Source: an uncultured Clostridia bacterium (GTDB lineage: Bacteria; Bacillota; Clostridia; Oscillospirales; Acutalibacteraceae). Taken from it: a stretch of 40,336 nucleotides of DNA. Of this stretch, positions 32,590 to 40,336 are shown one piece after another. Position numbers and translations under genes: made by a program. The stretch covers positions 1-40,336 of the forward strand of contig CAMLYM010000005.1 of the NCBI GenBank assembly GCA_946491705.1, in the 5' to 3' direction. Below the pieces are notes generated by a model. The model worked only from the letters and a program-made list of their open reading frames with translations. It was not told the origin of the DNA and ran no database searches. Position 1 is the stretch's first letter, and the number at the start of each line of letters is the position of its first letter.

Positions 32590-32638
32590 AAAAAGGCAGA
32601 GCCTGCGAAGGAATTCCCTTCGCAGGCTCTGCCTTTTT
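32590..32638 (+). terminator. terminator of the CarD-like gene
   Basis: A perfect 22-bp stem (32590-32611 with 32617-32638) closing a 5-base loop, flanked by A-run and T-run. It can act on both strands. Confidence 0.93.
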
Positions 32639-32659
32639 GGTGATAAGGAGTTTGGATGA

Positions 32660-32850
32660 AAAGCAGCCAAAAGAGAAATCGGCAAATCAGTCGTCGGGAT
32701 AATCGCCGACCGGAGAAGGCTATATTGCATGTTCAGTTTGAGAATCACCGAACCGTCCGGCTGTGCAGTTTCCTCAAGAATGCGGTATTTCGTTTTGCTG
32801 CGCTCCAGGTCTTCTTTGAGCTGAAAATGAAGCGTCTTTTCCAGGCGCAA
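32660..32850 (-). pseudogene. possible remnant coding segment between CarD and the cohesin-like gene
   Basis: The reverse frame across this stretch gives a protein-like run (LEKTLHFQLKEDLERSK, then LEETAQPDGSVILKLNMQYS) inside a longer open frame (32554-33015). The flanks of that frame look random and run through the CarD terminator, and there is no ribosome site. It may be a fragment of a lost gene or a chance open frame. The remaining bases of 32640-33047 hold only the upstream region of the next gene. Confidence 0.25.
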
Positions 32851-33047
32851 ACACAAATTTCGCTTCTGACGAAAGTTTGGCGATTGTGCGCAGAAGACGC
32901 ATGTAAAAAATGTGCGCCTTGAGCAGGAGAGAAGGCCGAAAAAATGAGAGTTTATCCGGATTTTACCTGGTTTTTTATCCACTGCCCGTCTTTCCTTTAC
33001 GTTAACCGGATACACTTGAGTCTGTCAAAAGGGAGGGAATAAATCAG

Positions 33048-33890
33048 ATGAAAAAATGCATCGCCGTCCTGCTTTGCGGGATGCTTGTGCTGTGTCTACC
33101 GTTTCAGGCGTTTGCCGCTTCGGTGACCGCGCCCGACCGGGTTTCCCTAAGCGCGGGGCAGACCCAGGTTCAGATCAACCTGACGGTGGACAACGGCGAC
33201 TCCTATGCCGGAGCGGAATTCGGCCTGCAATGCGCCGACGGCGTTAAGGTGGAATCGGTCCGCTTTGAAAACGCCTCCGGTTCGGTTACTGCGCCCACCG
33301 AGGCGCGCGGGATTACCTGGTTCAGCTTTTTCTCCGGCAGCAATGCCTTTGAAGGTCCGGTGAATGCCGTCGTCACCCTGTCCTGCTCCGGGGAGACGGA
33401 CAGCGCCGTCGCCCTGCAATACGTAAGCGTCTACCAACTTAGCGGCGGCGGGGTGGACGAAACGCTCCTAACGCCCCAAAAGCAGATACTTCTAGACCGG
33501 GAGGGGGACGAAACACCGGTGCCTCCGCTGACCCCACCCGACGGCGCGAAACCGGGTTCCTCGTCGGAGCCGTCCTCTGGCTCCGGGCAGATGCCGCCTT
33601 CGGAAAGCCTGGGCAGCGGAAATTTGTCCAGCTCCTCCGCCCCGTCCCAGAGCGGGACCTCTTCGGATCCGGCCGGTTCTGTTTCGTCCAATCCGCCGGT
33701 TTCCAACCCGGACGAGGACAGCTCTCAGCTTTCCTCTAGTCCTTCTCAGGGTGATGCCACCCCAAACCCCTCCACCAGCGGCGTGAATATGGGTCTGCTC
33801 ATTGGCCTGCTTGCAAGCGTTACGCTGAATGTGGTTTTGGTGTGTGTGATCATACAGTCGAAAAAATCGGCGAGTAAGAAAGAGAGGTAG
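33048..33890 (+). CDS. membrane-anchored protein with a cohesin-like domain
   Basis: The 280-residue surface protein has a signal peptide (about 1-23, ending QAFA). A cohesin-type beta-sandwich follows (about 25-148; VSLSAGQTQVQINLTVDN, GAEFGLQCADGVKVESV and ITWFSFFSGSNAFEGP are the strand-pair signatures). A long Ser/Pro/Gly linker (about 153-245) leads to one membrane helix (about 247-270) and a Lys-rich cytoplasmic tail (KKSASKKER). The topology would hold the cohesin domain away from the membrane across the wall. The next gene, only 9 bp away, encodes a dockerin-bearing enzyme, so this is a likely anchor for it. The cohesin assignment rests on fold-level pattern, not a search, and could instead be another Ig-like carbohydrate-binding fold. 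The ATG follows AAGGGAGGG. Confidence 0.75.
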   Translation: MKKCIAVLLCGMLVLCLPFQAFAASVTAPDRVSLSAGQTQVQINLTVDNGDSYAGAEFGLQCADGVKVESVRFENASGSVTAPTEARGITWFSFFSGSNAFEGPVNAVVTLSCSGETDSAVALQYVSVYQLSGGGVDETLLTPQKQILLDREGDETPVPPLTPPDGAKPGSSSEPSSGSGQMPPSESLGSGNLSSSSAPSQSGTSSDPAGSVSSNPPVSNPDEDSSQLSSSPSQGDATPNPSTSGVNMGLLIGLLASVTLNVVLVCVIIQSKKSASKKER

Positions 33891-33899
33891 TTTTTCCAG

Positions 33900-35888
33900 A
33901 TGAAGATGAAAAGCATGAAGAAAGCCATCAGCCTGGCGGCTGCGTCCGTCCTGCTGATGGGCGCGTTCACCACGTCTATGGCCTACGCGGCGCCTGCCGC
34001 CAGCGAGCCTGTGCCGATTGTGGCCGCGGCTGCCGAAGGCGCTACCGACAAAACGCCCCGTCAGCTCAACGTCCATATGGGCGACGATCCCTCCACTCAG
34101 GTAAACGTTACCTACACCACCGCCGTGGAATGCCCCTCGGTCATCACGGTGCAAAAGCAGGGGGACACCGCCACCCAAAGCTTTGTGGGCGAGTCTGCCT
34201 TCGGACAGGCAAACAAGTGCTTCCATAAGATTGTGGTTTCCGGCCTGGAACCCGACACCACCTATACCTACACGGTGGGCGAAGGCGCCGATACCTACGA
34301 GGGTAAGTTCAAGACCGCTCCCGCCAAGGGCAGCACTGACAGCTTTAAGTTCGCTTATCTGGCGGACACCCAAGTCGCCAGAGAGAGCGATGCGAAGGCC
34401 CTGGGCGCTACCCTTGCCGAGGTAAACAAGATCCCGGATCTGGATTTCGTTTACTTAGCCGGCGACATCACCGACACCGCCACCAGCGAGAGCCAGTGGG
34501 AAATGCTCTTTAACAACTCCGGCGCGTTCCCCAACGGCGGCCAGGACATGTTCGCCAACAACACCATCGCGGCGGTCCGCGGCAATCATGACAACAATAC
34601 CCTCAACAGTCACATCAACGCTCCCGCTGAAGCGGGTCAGGTGGCTTACACCTTCGATTACGGACCCGCCAAGTTCATCATGCTCAACCTGGAAGAGGCT
34701 AAGAACAATGCCGACGCCAGAGCTCAGCAGGAAGTGATGCTGCGCGAGGCGGTGGCCGAGGCCAAGGCGGCGGGCCAGTGGACCATCGTGGGCTTCCATA
34801 AGTCTCTTTACACCGGCGCTTCCCACATCACCGACTCCGACGTCATGGCGGCCAGAAAGTTCTGGTGCCCGATTTTCGCCCAGCTGGATGTGGATATGGT
34901 TCTCCAGGGCCACGACCATGTGTATTCCCGCGGCTTCGTCACCGAGGACGGCCAGAAAGCCGACCGGGTGGTCAATGCTGCCGGTGAGACCCAGAAGCCT
35001 GCAAACGCGCCGCTCTACATGGTCGGCGGACATGCCGGCGGCCTGAAATGGTATTCCCAGAAGAATTATACCGTCTCCGATGGCGACCCGCTCCTTCCCA
35101 ACTACGCCTTCCTGGACGTGAACTCCACCGACACCGGCAGCGACGTGAAGAAGGAACAGGTCATTGTGGAGATGGAAGTCTCCCAGGATTCCTTCACCCT
35201 CAACACCTACATGTTCAAGTATGACCCCAACACCGATACCATCACCACCGAGAAATACCTCTACGACACCCTGACCGTGACCCGTGACGTGCAGGTGGCC
35301 TCCATCGAAGGCTCCGATCTGGGCGTCGTGGAAAAGGGCGATACCGTTTCCTACACCGTTTCTATGGAGAACCTCAAGGATGTGAACGCCTACCAGGCTG
35401 AAATCAGCTACGACGAGAACGTGCTCGAACTGGTCTCTGCCCAGAGCAATCTGGAAAACACCCTTTTCTCCAACACCACCGATGAAAACGGCAAGGCCGG
35501 TATCGTCATCGGTACCAGCGATACCGTGACCAACGAAGGCAAAACCAACGTGGCCACCTTCACCTTCAAGCTCAAGGAAACCGCTCCCGTGGGCGACACC
35601 ACCGTCACCCTGGTGAAGGCCCAGAGTGCCCAGAAGATTACAAACGAGGACGGCAGCTTTGACGCCGTCGACGTTACTCCCAACATGGGTGAGGATACGG
35701 TGGTCACTGAAATCTACTCCTACCGCGCCGCTTCCGACATCAATGGCGACGGAAAAGTAACTCTGGCGGATTTCTCCATTGCTCTGTCCTACTACCAGTC
35801 CACCACCGAGACCCGCTGCGACATTGACCGCGACGGTGTGGTTGACACCAAGGATTATATCCTGATTCAGAGCTATCTCGCCGCGTAA
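33900..35888 (+). CDS. secreted purple-acid-phosphatase-like metallophosphoesterase with cohesin-like and dockerin domains
   Basis: The 662-residue secreted enzyme has a signal peptide (about 1-30) and a fibronectin-III-like domain (about 52-140, ending LEPDTTYTYTVGEG). The calcineurin-like catalytic domain (about 148-440) has the full set of metal ligands: Asp156 (LADTQ), Gly-Asp at 188-189, GNHD at 228-231, His300 and GHDHVY at 337-342. A cohesin-like domain follows (about 465-600, VSYTVSMENLKDVNAYQAEI). A type I dockerin (about 613-661) has two complete calcium loops: DINGDGKVTLAD (Asp613-Asp624) and DIDRDGVVDTKD (Asp641-Asp652). It lies 9 bp downstream of the membrane cohesin-like gene, which is its most likely docking partner. 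The substrate could be a phosphate ester, nucleotide or phytate. Confidence 0.9.
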   Translation: MKMKSMKKAISLAAASVLLMGAFTTSMAYAAPAASEPVPIVAAAAEGATDKTPRQLNVHMGDDPSTQVNVTYTTAVECPSVITVQKQGDTATQSFVGESAFGQANKCFHKIVVSGLEPDTTYTYTVGEGADTYEGKFKTAPAKGSTDSFKFAYLADTQVARESDAKALGATLAEVNKIPDLDFVYLAGDITDTATSESQWEMLFNNSGAFPNGGQDMFANNTIAAVRGNHDNNTLNSHINAPAEAGQVAYTFDYGPAKFIMLNLEEAKNNADARAQQEVMLREAVAEAKAAGQWTIVGFHKSLYTGASHITDSDVMAARKFWCPIFAQLDVDMVLQGHDHVYSRGFVTEDGQKADRVVNAAGETQKPANAPLYMVGGHAGGLKWYSQKNYTVSDGDPLLPNYAFLDVNSTDTGSDVKKEQVIVEMEVSQDSFTLNTYMFKYDPNTDTITTEKYLYDTLTVTRDVQVASIEGSDLGVVEKGDTVSYTVSMENLKDVNAYQAEISYDENVLELVSAQSNLENTLFSNTTDENGKAGIVIGTSDTVTNEGKTNVATFTFKLKETAPVGDTTVTLVKAQSAQKITNEDGSFDAVDVTPNMGEDTVVTEIYSYRAASDINGDGKVTLADFSIALSYYQSTTETRCDIDRDGVVDTKDYILIQSYLAA

Positions 35889-35927
35889 CCCCCTTACGCG
35901 ATTCTTCCTTACACATCCCCTCGCCAA

Positions 35928-35959
35928 GGACCAGGGCGGCCCTCCCGCCGCCCTGGTCC
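35928..35959. other. GC-rich intercistronic hairpin
   Basis: A perfect 13-bp stem (35928-35940 with 35947-35959) with a 6-base loop and no T-run on the plus strand. It lies between the phosphoesterase and the YibE/F gene and may reduce read-through or protect the upstream mRNA. Confidence 0.65.
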
Positions 35960-35999
35960 CACCTGGTTGCAACAAATAAAAAGACAGGATGTCCGCCTT

Positions 36000-37163
36000 A
36001 TGAAAAATCCCAAGAAAAAGATCGGCACGGCTGCCTGGATTGTGTTCCTCGCCGGCTTTTTTGCGTTTCTCTACGTTTTCAATACCACCCTTGATTATCA
36101 GAAGCCCGGCGACTACCAGGACGGCATTGTTTACGAAAAGGCCCGGGTCATTGAGGTGGAGAAAGAGGACATGGGCCCCGACCCGGATTATGATTTTATC
36201 CAGATCGGAAAGCAATGGCTCAAGCTGGAGATCCTCACCGGCGAGTTTTCCGGACGCAGCACCACCGCCATCAACTACGTCCAGCGCGTCAATAATAAGC
36301 CCGCCAGTGTAGGCACCGAGCTTGTCATCTCCAGCTTTGACGGGTTTGTGACCACCAGCGTCGTCAACTACAGCCGGGAAAACTACCTCTATGTCCTGCT
36401 GGCCCTGTTTTTAGCGGTGGTGCTCCTTTTTGGAAGAAAGAAAGGACTCAAATCCATCGCGTCCCTGGCCTTTACCATTCTCTGCGTCCTCTTTTTGTTC
36501 CTTCCTATGATCATCAAAGGCGTGGAGCCCATTCTAGCCGCCGTGGTTGTGGTGGTGTTGTCTACCGCCGTAACCCTTCTTTCCCTCAACGGTTTTTGTA
36601 AAAAGACCGTCATCGCCGCCGTCAGCTGCAGCGTATGCACTATGTTCGCCGGCGTCATCGCCTACGCCACGGGCGTCCTTTCCCATATCTCCACCTTAAA
36701 CGAATCGGAAGCGGAGCTTTTGCTGTTCATCTCCGATTCCACCGCTCTGCGGGTCAAAGACCTGCTTTTTGCGGGCATTCTGATCGCCGCTCTTGGCGCG
36801 GTGATGGACACGGCCATGTCCATCGCGTCCTCTCTGACGGAGATGAAGAGCATCGACCCAACCCTGACCCAGAAGCAGCTGTGGCGTTCGGGGATGAACG
36901 TGGGCAAGGACATTATGGGCACCATGACCAACACCCTCATTCTGGCCTTTACCGGCAGCAGCTTGAATATCCTGCTGGTTTACTATATGTATTCGCTGCC
37001 TTACATTGCGCTGATCAACCTGGATCTGCTGGTGGTGGAAGTGATCCGCGGCCTTTCCGGCAGCATCGCGGTAATCCTGGCGATCCCGGTGACCACGCTG
37101 ATCGCTTCCCGGGCGCTGCACGGCGGCAAGGAAGAGCGGAGAAAAATACCTGCGGCGAAATGA
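36000..37163 (+). CDS. YibE/F family membrane protein
   Basis: The 387-residue protein has a signal-anchor helix (about 8-27), an extracytoplasmic region (about 30-135) that includes GEFSGRSTTAINYVQRV, then about six or seven membrane spans. Later motifs LGAVMDTAMSIASSL, MNVGKDIMGTMTNTLILAF and LPYIALINLD match the YibE/F-like family (PF07907), whose function is unknown; one member is sometimes suggested to be a transporter. I start at ATG 36000; a TTG 33 bases upstream is also in frame. It follows the phosphoesterase at 111 bp, across a hairpin, so it may or may not be in the same transcript. It is closed by its own terminator. Confidence 0.88.
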   Translation: MKNPKKKIGTAAWIVFLAGFFAFLYVFNTTLDYQKPGDYQDGIVYEKARVIEVEKEDMGPDPDYDFIQIGKQWLKLEILTGEFSGRSTTAINYVQRVNNKPASVGTELVISSFDGFVTTSVVNYSRENYLYVLLALFLAVVLLFGRKKGLKSIASLAFTILCVLFLFLPMIIKGVEPILAAVVVVVLSTAVTLLSLNGFCKKTVIAAVSCSVCTMFAGVIAYATGVLSHISTLNESEAELLLFISDSTALRVKDLLFAGILIAALGAVMDTAMSIASSLTEMKSIDPTLTQKQLWRSGMNVGKDIMGTMTNTLILAFTGSSLNILLVYYMYSLPYIALINLDLLVVEVIRGLSGSIAVILAIPVTTLIASRALHGGKEERRKIPAAK

Positions 37164-37328
37164 GACGGGAAAGCCGCTGCAGGAAAAAAGAAAACTCGGT
37201 ATTAAGATGACGTCCAAAACGGGAGGCGTCACGTTGACCGGCCGGACCGGAGGACACCGACATACGGCCTTTCACCGGGTAAAGGCGAAGGAACGCAGGT
37301 TGGTCTGCGATACAGGGAAAACAAAAGT

Positions 37329-37361
37329 AGAGAGGGCGGGGATATTCCCGCCCTCTCTTTT
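37329..37361. terminator. bidirectional terminator between YibE/F and the GH43 gene
   Basis: A perfect 12-bp stem (37329-37340 with 37347-37358), 6-base loop, T-rich flanks on both strands. It serves the converging YibE/F and GH43 genes. The stretch 37164-37328 holds no supported gene. Confidence 0.85.
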
Positions 37362-37383
37362 GGTTGGATTAAGGAAAGAGCAA

Positions 37384-40336
37384 TCAGCTTAACCGGGTAA
37401 TCTCAATGGAATTGAGCCGGCCGGTGATCGCGTCTGCCCCTAGGGAAGCGTCGCCCCAAATGGTGACCGTCAGCAGCTGGTCGGTAACCTCAACCGTGTA
37501 GGTGTTGGGCCCGCCGTAGTTGTCTGACGCAACCCCTTCCGGCGTCACCTGGGTATGTATGTCGTCTGCATGATCCTGGAAATAAAAGTTGGTGGTATTG
37601 ACGGCGTCCTTGGCACCAGTGTACATGAACACCCGATAGGTGCCGTTTGGCAGGTCCATCTGGAAGGTGTATTTCTCGCCGCCCTTTGCATACACAAAGT
37701 CACAGATTTTTGCGCCGCCGGTGGGGGTGACTCCCGCCTGAACCGGCCCTTTAAAACCGTATCCCTGCAAAAGCCCTACCTTTTTGTATAGGGTCTGGTC
37801 GGTCATTTGGGTAAAGCCGCCCCAGACGGCGGAGGTTTCGGTACCGAAGTCGATCTGCCAATCGGTCTGCCAGGCGATGTCCGGGTCGATCATGGCATTT
37901 GCCTGGTCGGCGGTCAGGGCGGGCGCATAGACGGCCACGTCATCGAGAAGGGCCGCGCCAAAACCGCCACCTGCTTTTACGCAGAGATGGTTAAGCCTGC
38001 CGTCTCCAAAGACAAAAGAAAGATCCGCTTTCGCAGAGGAAACCAGTTTGCCGTTGAGATACACGTCCATGCCGGTGCGCCCCACGCTGTAGGTGACGCA
38101 GGCCCATTCGCCCGCAGGCAGCGCCTGAGAAGCCTCCCCGGTGCGTATGGTTTGGCCGTTTGCCTGCACGGTTGCCCGCAGATCCGAGCCGATGACCGTG
38201 GAGAATCCTTCTCCCTCCGCTTCAAAGAGGGAGGAGGAGCCGTCGGTTTTAACCCAGAAGCATAGTGAGAAACCCTCGGTCAGGCCGGAAAGAGTGTCGC
38301 CGGGCAAAGTAAGAGCTCCTGCGCCGGAAGTGGAGAGCACCAGGCCTTTGTCCGAATCGGTTACCACCGTTCCGTCGCCGGTGAGCAGCCCCGCGCCCAA
38401 AAGGGAGCCGGTGTTTTTGGTAAAGGTCCCGTCGGTGTTGGAGAAGGAGAACTGGTAAAGAGGCTTGCCGTCAAAAGCCTGCACGCCGCTTTGGGCGGCT
38501 TCCACGGTTACGTCAAAGGTACGCACAGCCACCGCCCCGTTTTTCATCACGTAGGCCGTTAAAGTGACGGGCCGGTCCTCCGTCTGGCGATGCACCACGC
38601 CGCTGGCAGTCAAAACGGAATCATCGCTGGTGGTCCAGAAAATGCGGGTGTCATAATCGCCGGCAGTGCGCAGCGCCAGGTCGGCGTGCACGCTTGGCGC
38701 AAGGGACAGGGCATTCGCTGCGCTTTCAGCCGCGGCCAGGTCCCGGTCGCTTTGCGTAAGCCGGCTGCCCCAGATGGTTTCGTTGTTTGACCCGATGGCC
38801 GAGAAGGTCATCACCTGGCGCTTGAGGCCGGATTCGTCCTGCTGCTTGAAGAAAACGCCGTTATAGGTCACGCCGTTGATGGCGGCGCTCATATAATAAG
38901 TGCCGTCGGTCATGCTCCAGCGTCCTTCCAGGTCGCCGGTGATGGAACCGTTTTCGTTGAGGCGAATGAGGAAGGTATCGAGCATACCGGAGCTCGAAAG
39001 AGTGCCGTGGTTGACAAACTCATAGTATCCCACAATTTCGTCTCTGGCGTAGCCGGTTTCGGAGATGACGTCGCCGGCGTTTTCATATACCGCCATCACC
39101 GGCCAGCCCTCTTCATTGCGGAACAGCTGGTGGATGCGGTCCTGGTGGTTGCTTCCCCGTTCGAAGCGCTGGTGATAGATGTTGTACATCTGCCCGTTTC
39201 CGTCGGTATAGATGGAGTTGTGTCCGCCGTGCTTGTAGCCTTGGCTCATTCCAGAGAACTTGTAGTTGCCCATTACTTTGACGCCATAGTCGGAGGGTGT
39301 TACCGCATCGTCTGCAAAAGCAGCGTTTTGCCCCTTGGCGTCCAGATAGGGGCCGGTGACGTTCTTGGAGCGGAAGAGCCGCTGGTTGTATCCTTCCGTG
39401 ATCTGTCCGTAGGTCACATAGAGGTAATAATAGCCGCTCTCCTGGTCGTACTCGATGTACGCGCCTTCGCCGCCCTTATAGAAGCCGCCGGCGATGCGGA
39501 TGCCGAAATAACGGTCGATGTCGTTGCCGCCTTCGGTTTTGCCGTCCTTTCCGGGGTACTTGGCCGCGCCGGTGGCGGGGTCGAGCTCAATGAGCATGGC
39601 GCCGCCGTAGACCATCCACAGCCGCCCGTCCTCATCGAAGAAAACCGCCGGGTCGATGGGCATGGCGTGGTCGACAATGTTGTAGCTGCCGTCTTCGTTG
39701 AACCAGCTGTCCCGAAGCCCTTCGATGGTACCGTTTTCGATCAGCTCAGGCAGGTTGGTTCGGGTCCAGATGGTGTCTGCCGTAGTTCCTTCTTCGTCCG
39801 GCCCGCCGGTGAGAGTGAAGCCGGAGTAAAGGATGGTATCCCCGTACTGATAGGGGCCGGTGATGCTTTGGGACACCGCATAGCCGATGGCGCCCCGCTT
39901 GTGATTGGAACAGACGGGGTAATAAATCATGTAAGCGCCCTTGCTGCCGTCTGCGTTTTCGTACCGGGGATTGTAAATCACATCGGGCGCCCACAGGGCC
40001 ATCCCGTTGCCGGCGTTGGTGCTTCCGTCCTTATATCCGGCCCAAGCGAAAGAACCGGCCAAATTGGAGGCTATGTCCTCGCCGTAAAGCTGGCAGCGCA
40101 CCGTGCTCCAATTGATCAGGTCGGAGGACTTGGCGACTCCCTGATTGGAGCCGAAGATGTAGTATTCCCCGGTGTCCTTGTCCTGGACGATGGAGGGGTC
40201 GTGTACAGAAGAGCGGCTTTTTGCCGGTGCCGCTTCGTATTGCGGCTCCTGGTCCACGCCGAGTTGGACGGAAACGGCAGCCTCCGTGTCCTGCCAGACC
40301 CTGGAGGCGACCGCAATTTTAACCGAGAAGCTGCGG
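37384..40336 (-). CDS. large GH43 arabinanase-type enzyme with accessory domains (5' end outside the window)
   Basis: The frame is open to the right edge, so the start lies outside; 983 residues are visible. The GH43 five-bladed propeller begins at VHDPSIVQDKDTG, with the catalytic base Asp. Further signatures are ALWAPDVIYN, IDPAVFFDEDGRLWMVYG, the likely acid Glu in GEGAYIEYD, and GGHNSIYTD. A lipocalin-like C-terminal domain typical of endo-1,5-arabinanases follows (GVFFKQQDE, AIGSNNETIWGSRL). Next come an atrophied Ig-like domain (about FWTTSDDSVLTASG), a LamG/concanavalin domain (EGFSLCFWVKTDG) and a galactose-binding-like domain starting WQIDFGTETSAVWGGF. The probable role is hydrolysis of the arabinan side chains of rhamnogalacturonan I. 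No dockerin is visible. It converges on YibE/F. Confidence 0.88.
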   Translation of the reverse strand, partial: RSFSVKIAVASRVWQDTEAAVSVQLGVDQEPQYEAAPAKSRSSVHDPSIVQDKDTGEYYIFGSNQGVAKSSDLINWSTVRCQLYGEDIASNLAGSFAWAGYKDGSTNAGNGMALWAPDVIYNPRYENADGSKGAYMIYYPVCSNHKRGAIGYAVSQSITGPYQYGDTILYSGFTLTGGPDEEGTTADTIWTRTNLPELIENGTIEGLRDSWFNEDGSYNIVDHAMPIDPAVFFDEDGRLWMVYGGAMLIELDPATGAAKYPGKDGKTEGGNDIDRYFGIRIAGGFYKGGEGAYIEYDQESGYYYLYVTYGQITEGYNQRLFRSKNVTGPYLDAKGQNAAFADDAVTPSDYGVKVMGNYKFSGMSQGYKHGGHNSIYTDGNGQMYNIYHQRFERGSNHQDRIHQLFRNEEGWPVMAVYENAGDVISETGYARDEIVGYYEFVNHGTLSSSGMLDTFLIRLNENGSITGDLEGRWSMTDGTYYMSAAINGVTYNGVFFKQQDESGLKRQVMTFSAIGSNNETIWGSRLTQSDRDLAAAESAANALSLAPSVHADLALRTAGDYDTRIFWTTSDDSVLTASGVVHRQTEDRPVTLTAYVMKNGAVAVRTFDVTVEAAQSGVQAFDGKPLYQFSFSNTDGTFTKNTGSLLGAGLLTGDGTVVTDSDKGLVLSTSGAGALTLPGDTLSGLTEGFSLCFWVKTDGSSSLFEAEGEGFSTVIGSDLRATVQANGQTIRTGEASQALPAGEWACVTYSVGRTGMDVYLNGKLVSSAKADLSFVFGDGRLNHLCVKAGGGFGAALLDDVAVYAPALTADQANAMIDPDIAWQTDWQIDFGTETSAVWGGFTQMTDQTLYKKVGLLQGYGFKGPVQAGVTPTGGAKICDFVYAKGGEKYTFQMDLPNGTYRVFMYTGAKDAVNTTNFYFQDHADDIHTQVTPEGVASDNYGGPNTYTVEVTDQLLTVTIWGDASLGADAITGRLNSIEITRLS

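Noticed and set aside
37207..37392. 61-codon forward ORF between YibE/F and GH43
   Set aside because: It crosses the bidirectional terminator and overlaps the end of the GH43 gene.
1..40336. CRISPR arrays, insertion sequences, phage genes or toxin-antitoxin pairs
   Set aside because: I saw no regularly spaced repeats, transposase or integrase motifs, phage structural proteins, or recognisable toxin-antitoxin gene pairs.

Overview
The window looks like chromosomal DNA of a moderately GC-rich anaerobic member of the Clostridia, most likely a gut Oscillospirales/Ruminococcaceae-type bacterium. This is an inference. It rests on strong AGGAGG ribosome sites, consensus TTGACA-17-TATAAT promoters, occasional TTG/GTG starts, an FHA-SEDS-PBP wall cluster, an FMN riboswitch with a Gram-positive ECF S component, a dockerin/cohesin protein pair and secreted pectin-degrading enzymes. 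There is no rRNA, no CRISPR array and no recognisable transposase, integrase or phage gene. One tRNA (Ala, anticodon CGC) is present.

Layout. 1-600: possible 3' end of an upstream gene, then a DUF6530-type gene (minus strand) whose promoter overlaps a perfect 43-bp palindrome. 1057-1977: AEC-family carrier (minus). 2123-9957: a 2-oxoacid (probably pyruvate or acetoin) dehydrogenase operon ordered E2, E3, fused E1 alpha-beta, lipoate-protein ligase, PHP-domain protein, closed by a strong terminator. 10075-14105: a large secreted family PL11 rhamnogalacturonan lyase. 14290-17300: acyl-CoA synthetase and polysaccharide pyruvyl transferase (minus), divergent from malic enzyme (17371) and a run of small conserved genes (TSCPD protein, unknown 198-aa protein, DUF6440-like protein) and a flavodoxin-fold reductase. 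20420-21342: riboflavin-type ECF S component behind an FMN riboswitch (minus). 21346-24813: class B PBP, FtsW/RodA, FHA protein and a 61-aa protein (minus operon). 24825-25840: nitroreductase and tRNA-Ala. 25994-28146: a visibly more AT-rich arsenical-type operon (ArsR, PF03773 permease, thioredoxin-like protein, a 46-codon ORF) followed by gene-poor, hairpin-rich DNA. 28331-31781: orphan MerR regulator and a membrane GGDEF protein with two solute-binding domains. 32027-32638: CarD-like regulator. 33048-37163: membrane-anchored cohesin-like protein, secreted metallophosphoesterase carrying both a cohesin-like domain and a dockerin, and a YibE/F protein. 37384-40336: a very large GH43 arabinanase-type enzyme (minus) cut by the right edge.

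How it fits together. Malic enzyme makes pyruvate, a possible substrate of the dehydrogenase complex. The complex needs lipoylated E2, and its own operon supplies a lipoate ligase. PL11 and GH43 enzymes would attack the backbone and the arabinan side chains of rhamnogalacturonan I. The FMN riboswitch, ECF S component, flavodoxin-fold reductase and nitroreductase give a local flavin theme. The most unusual unit is the 33048-35888 pair, which reads as a small cell-surface cohesin/dockerin assembly built around a phosphoesterase rather than a glycosidase.
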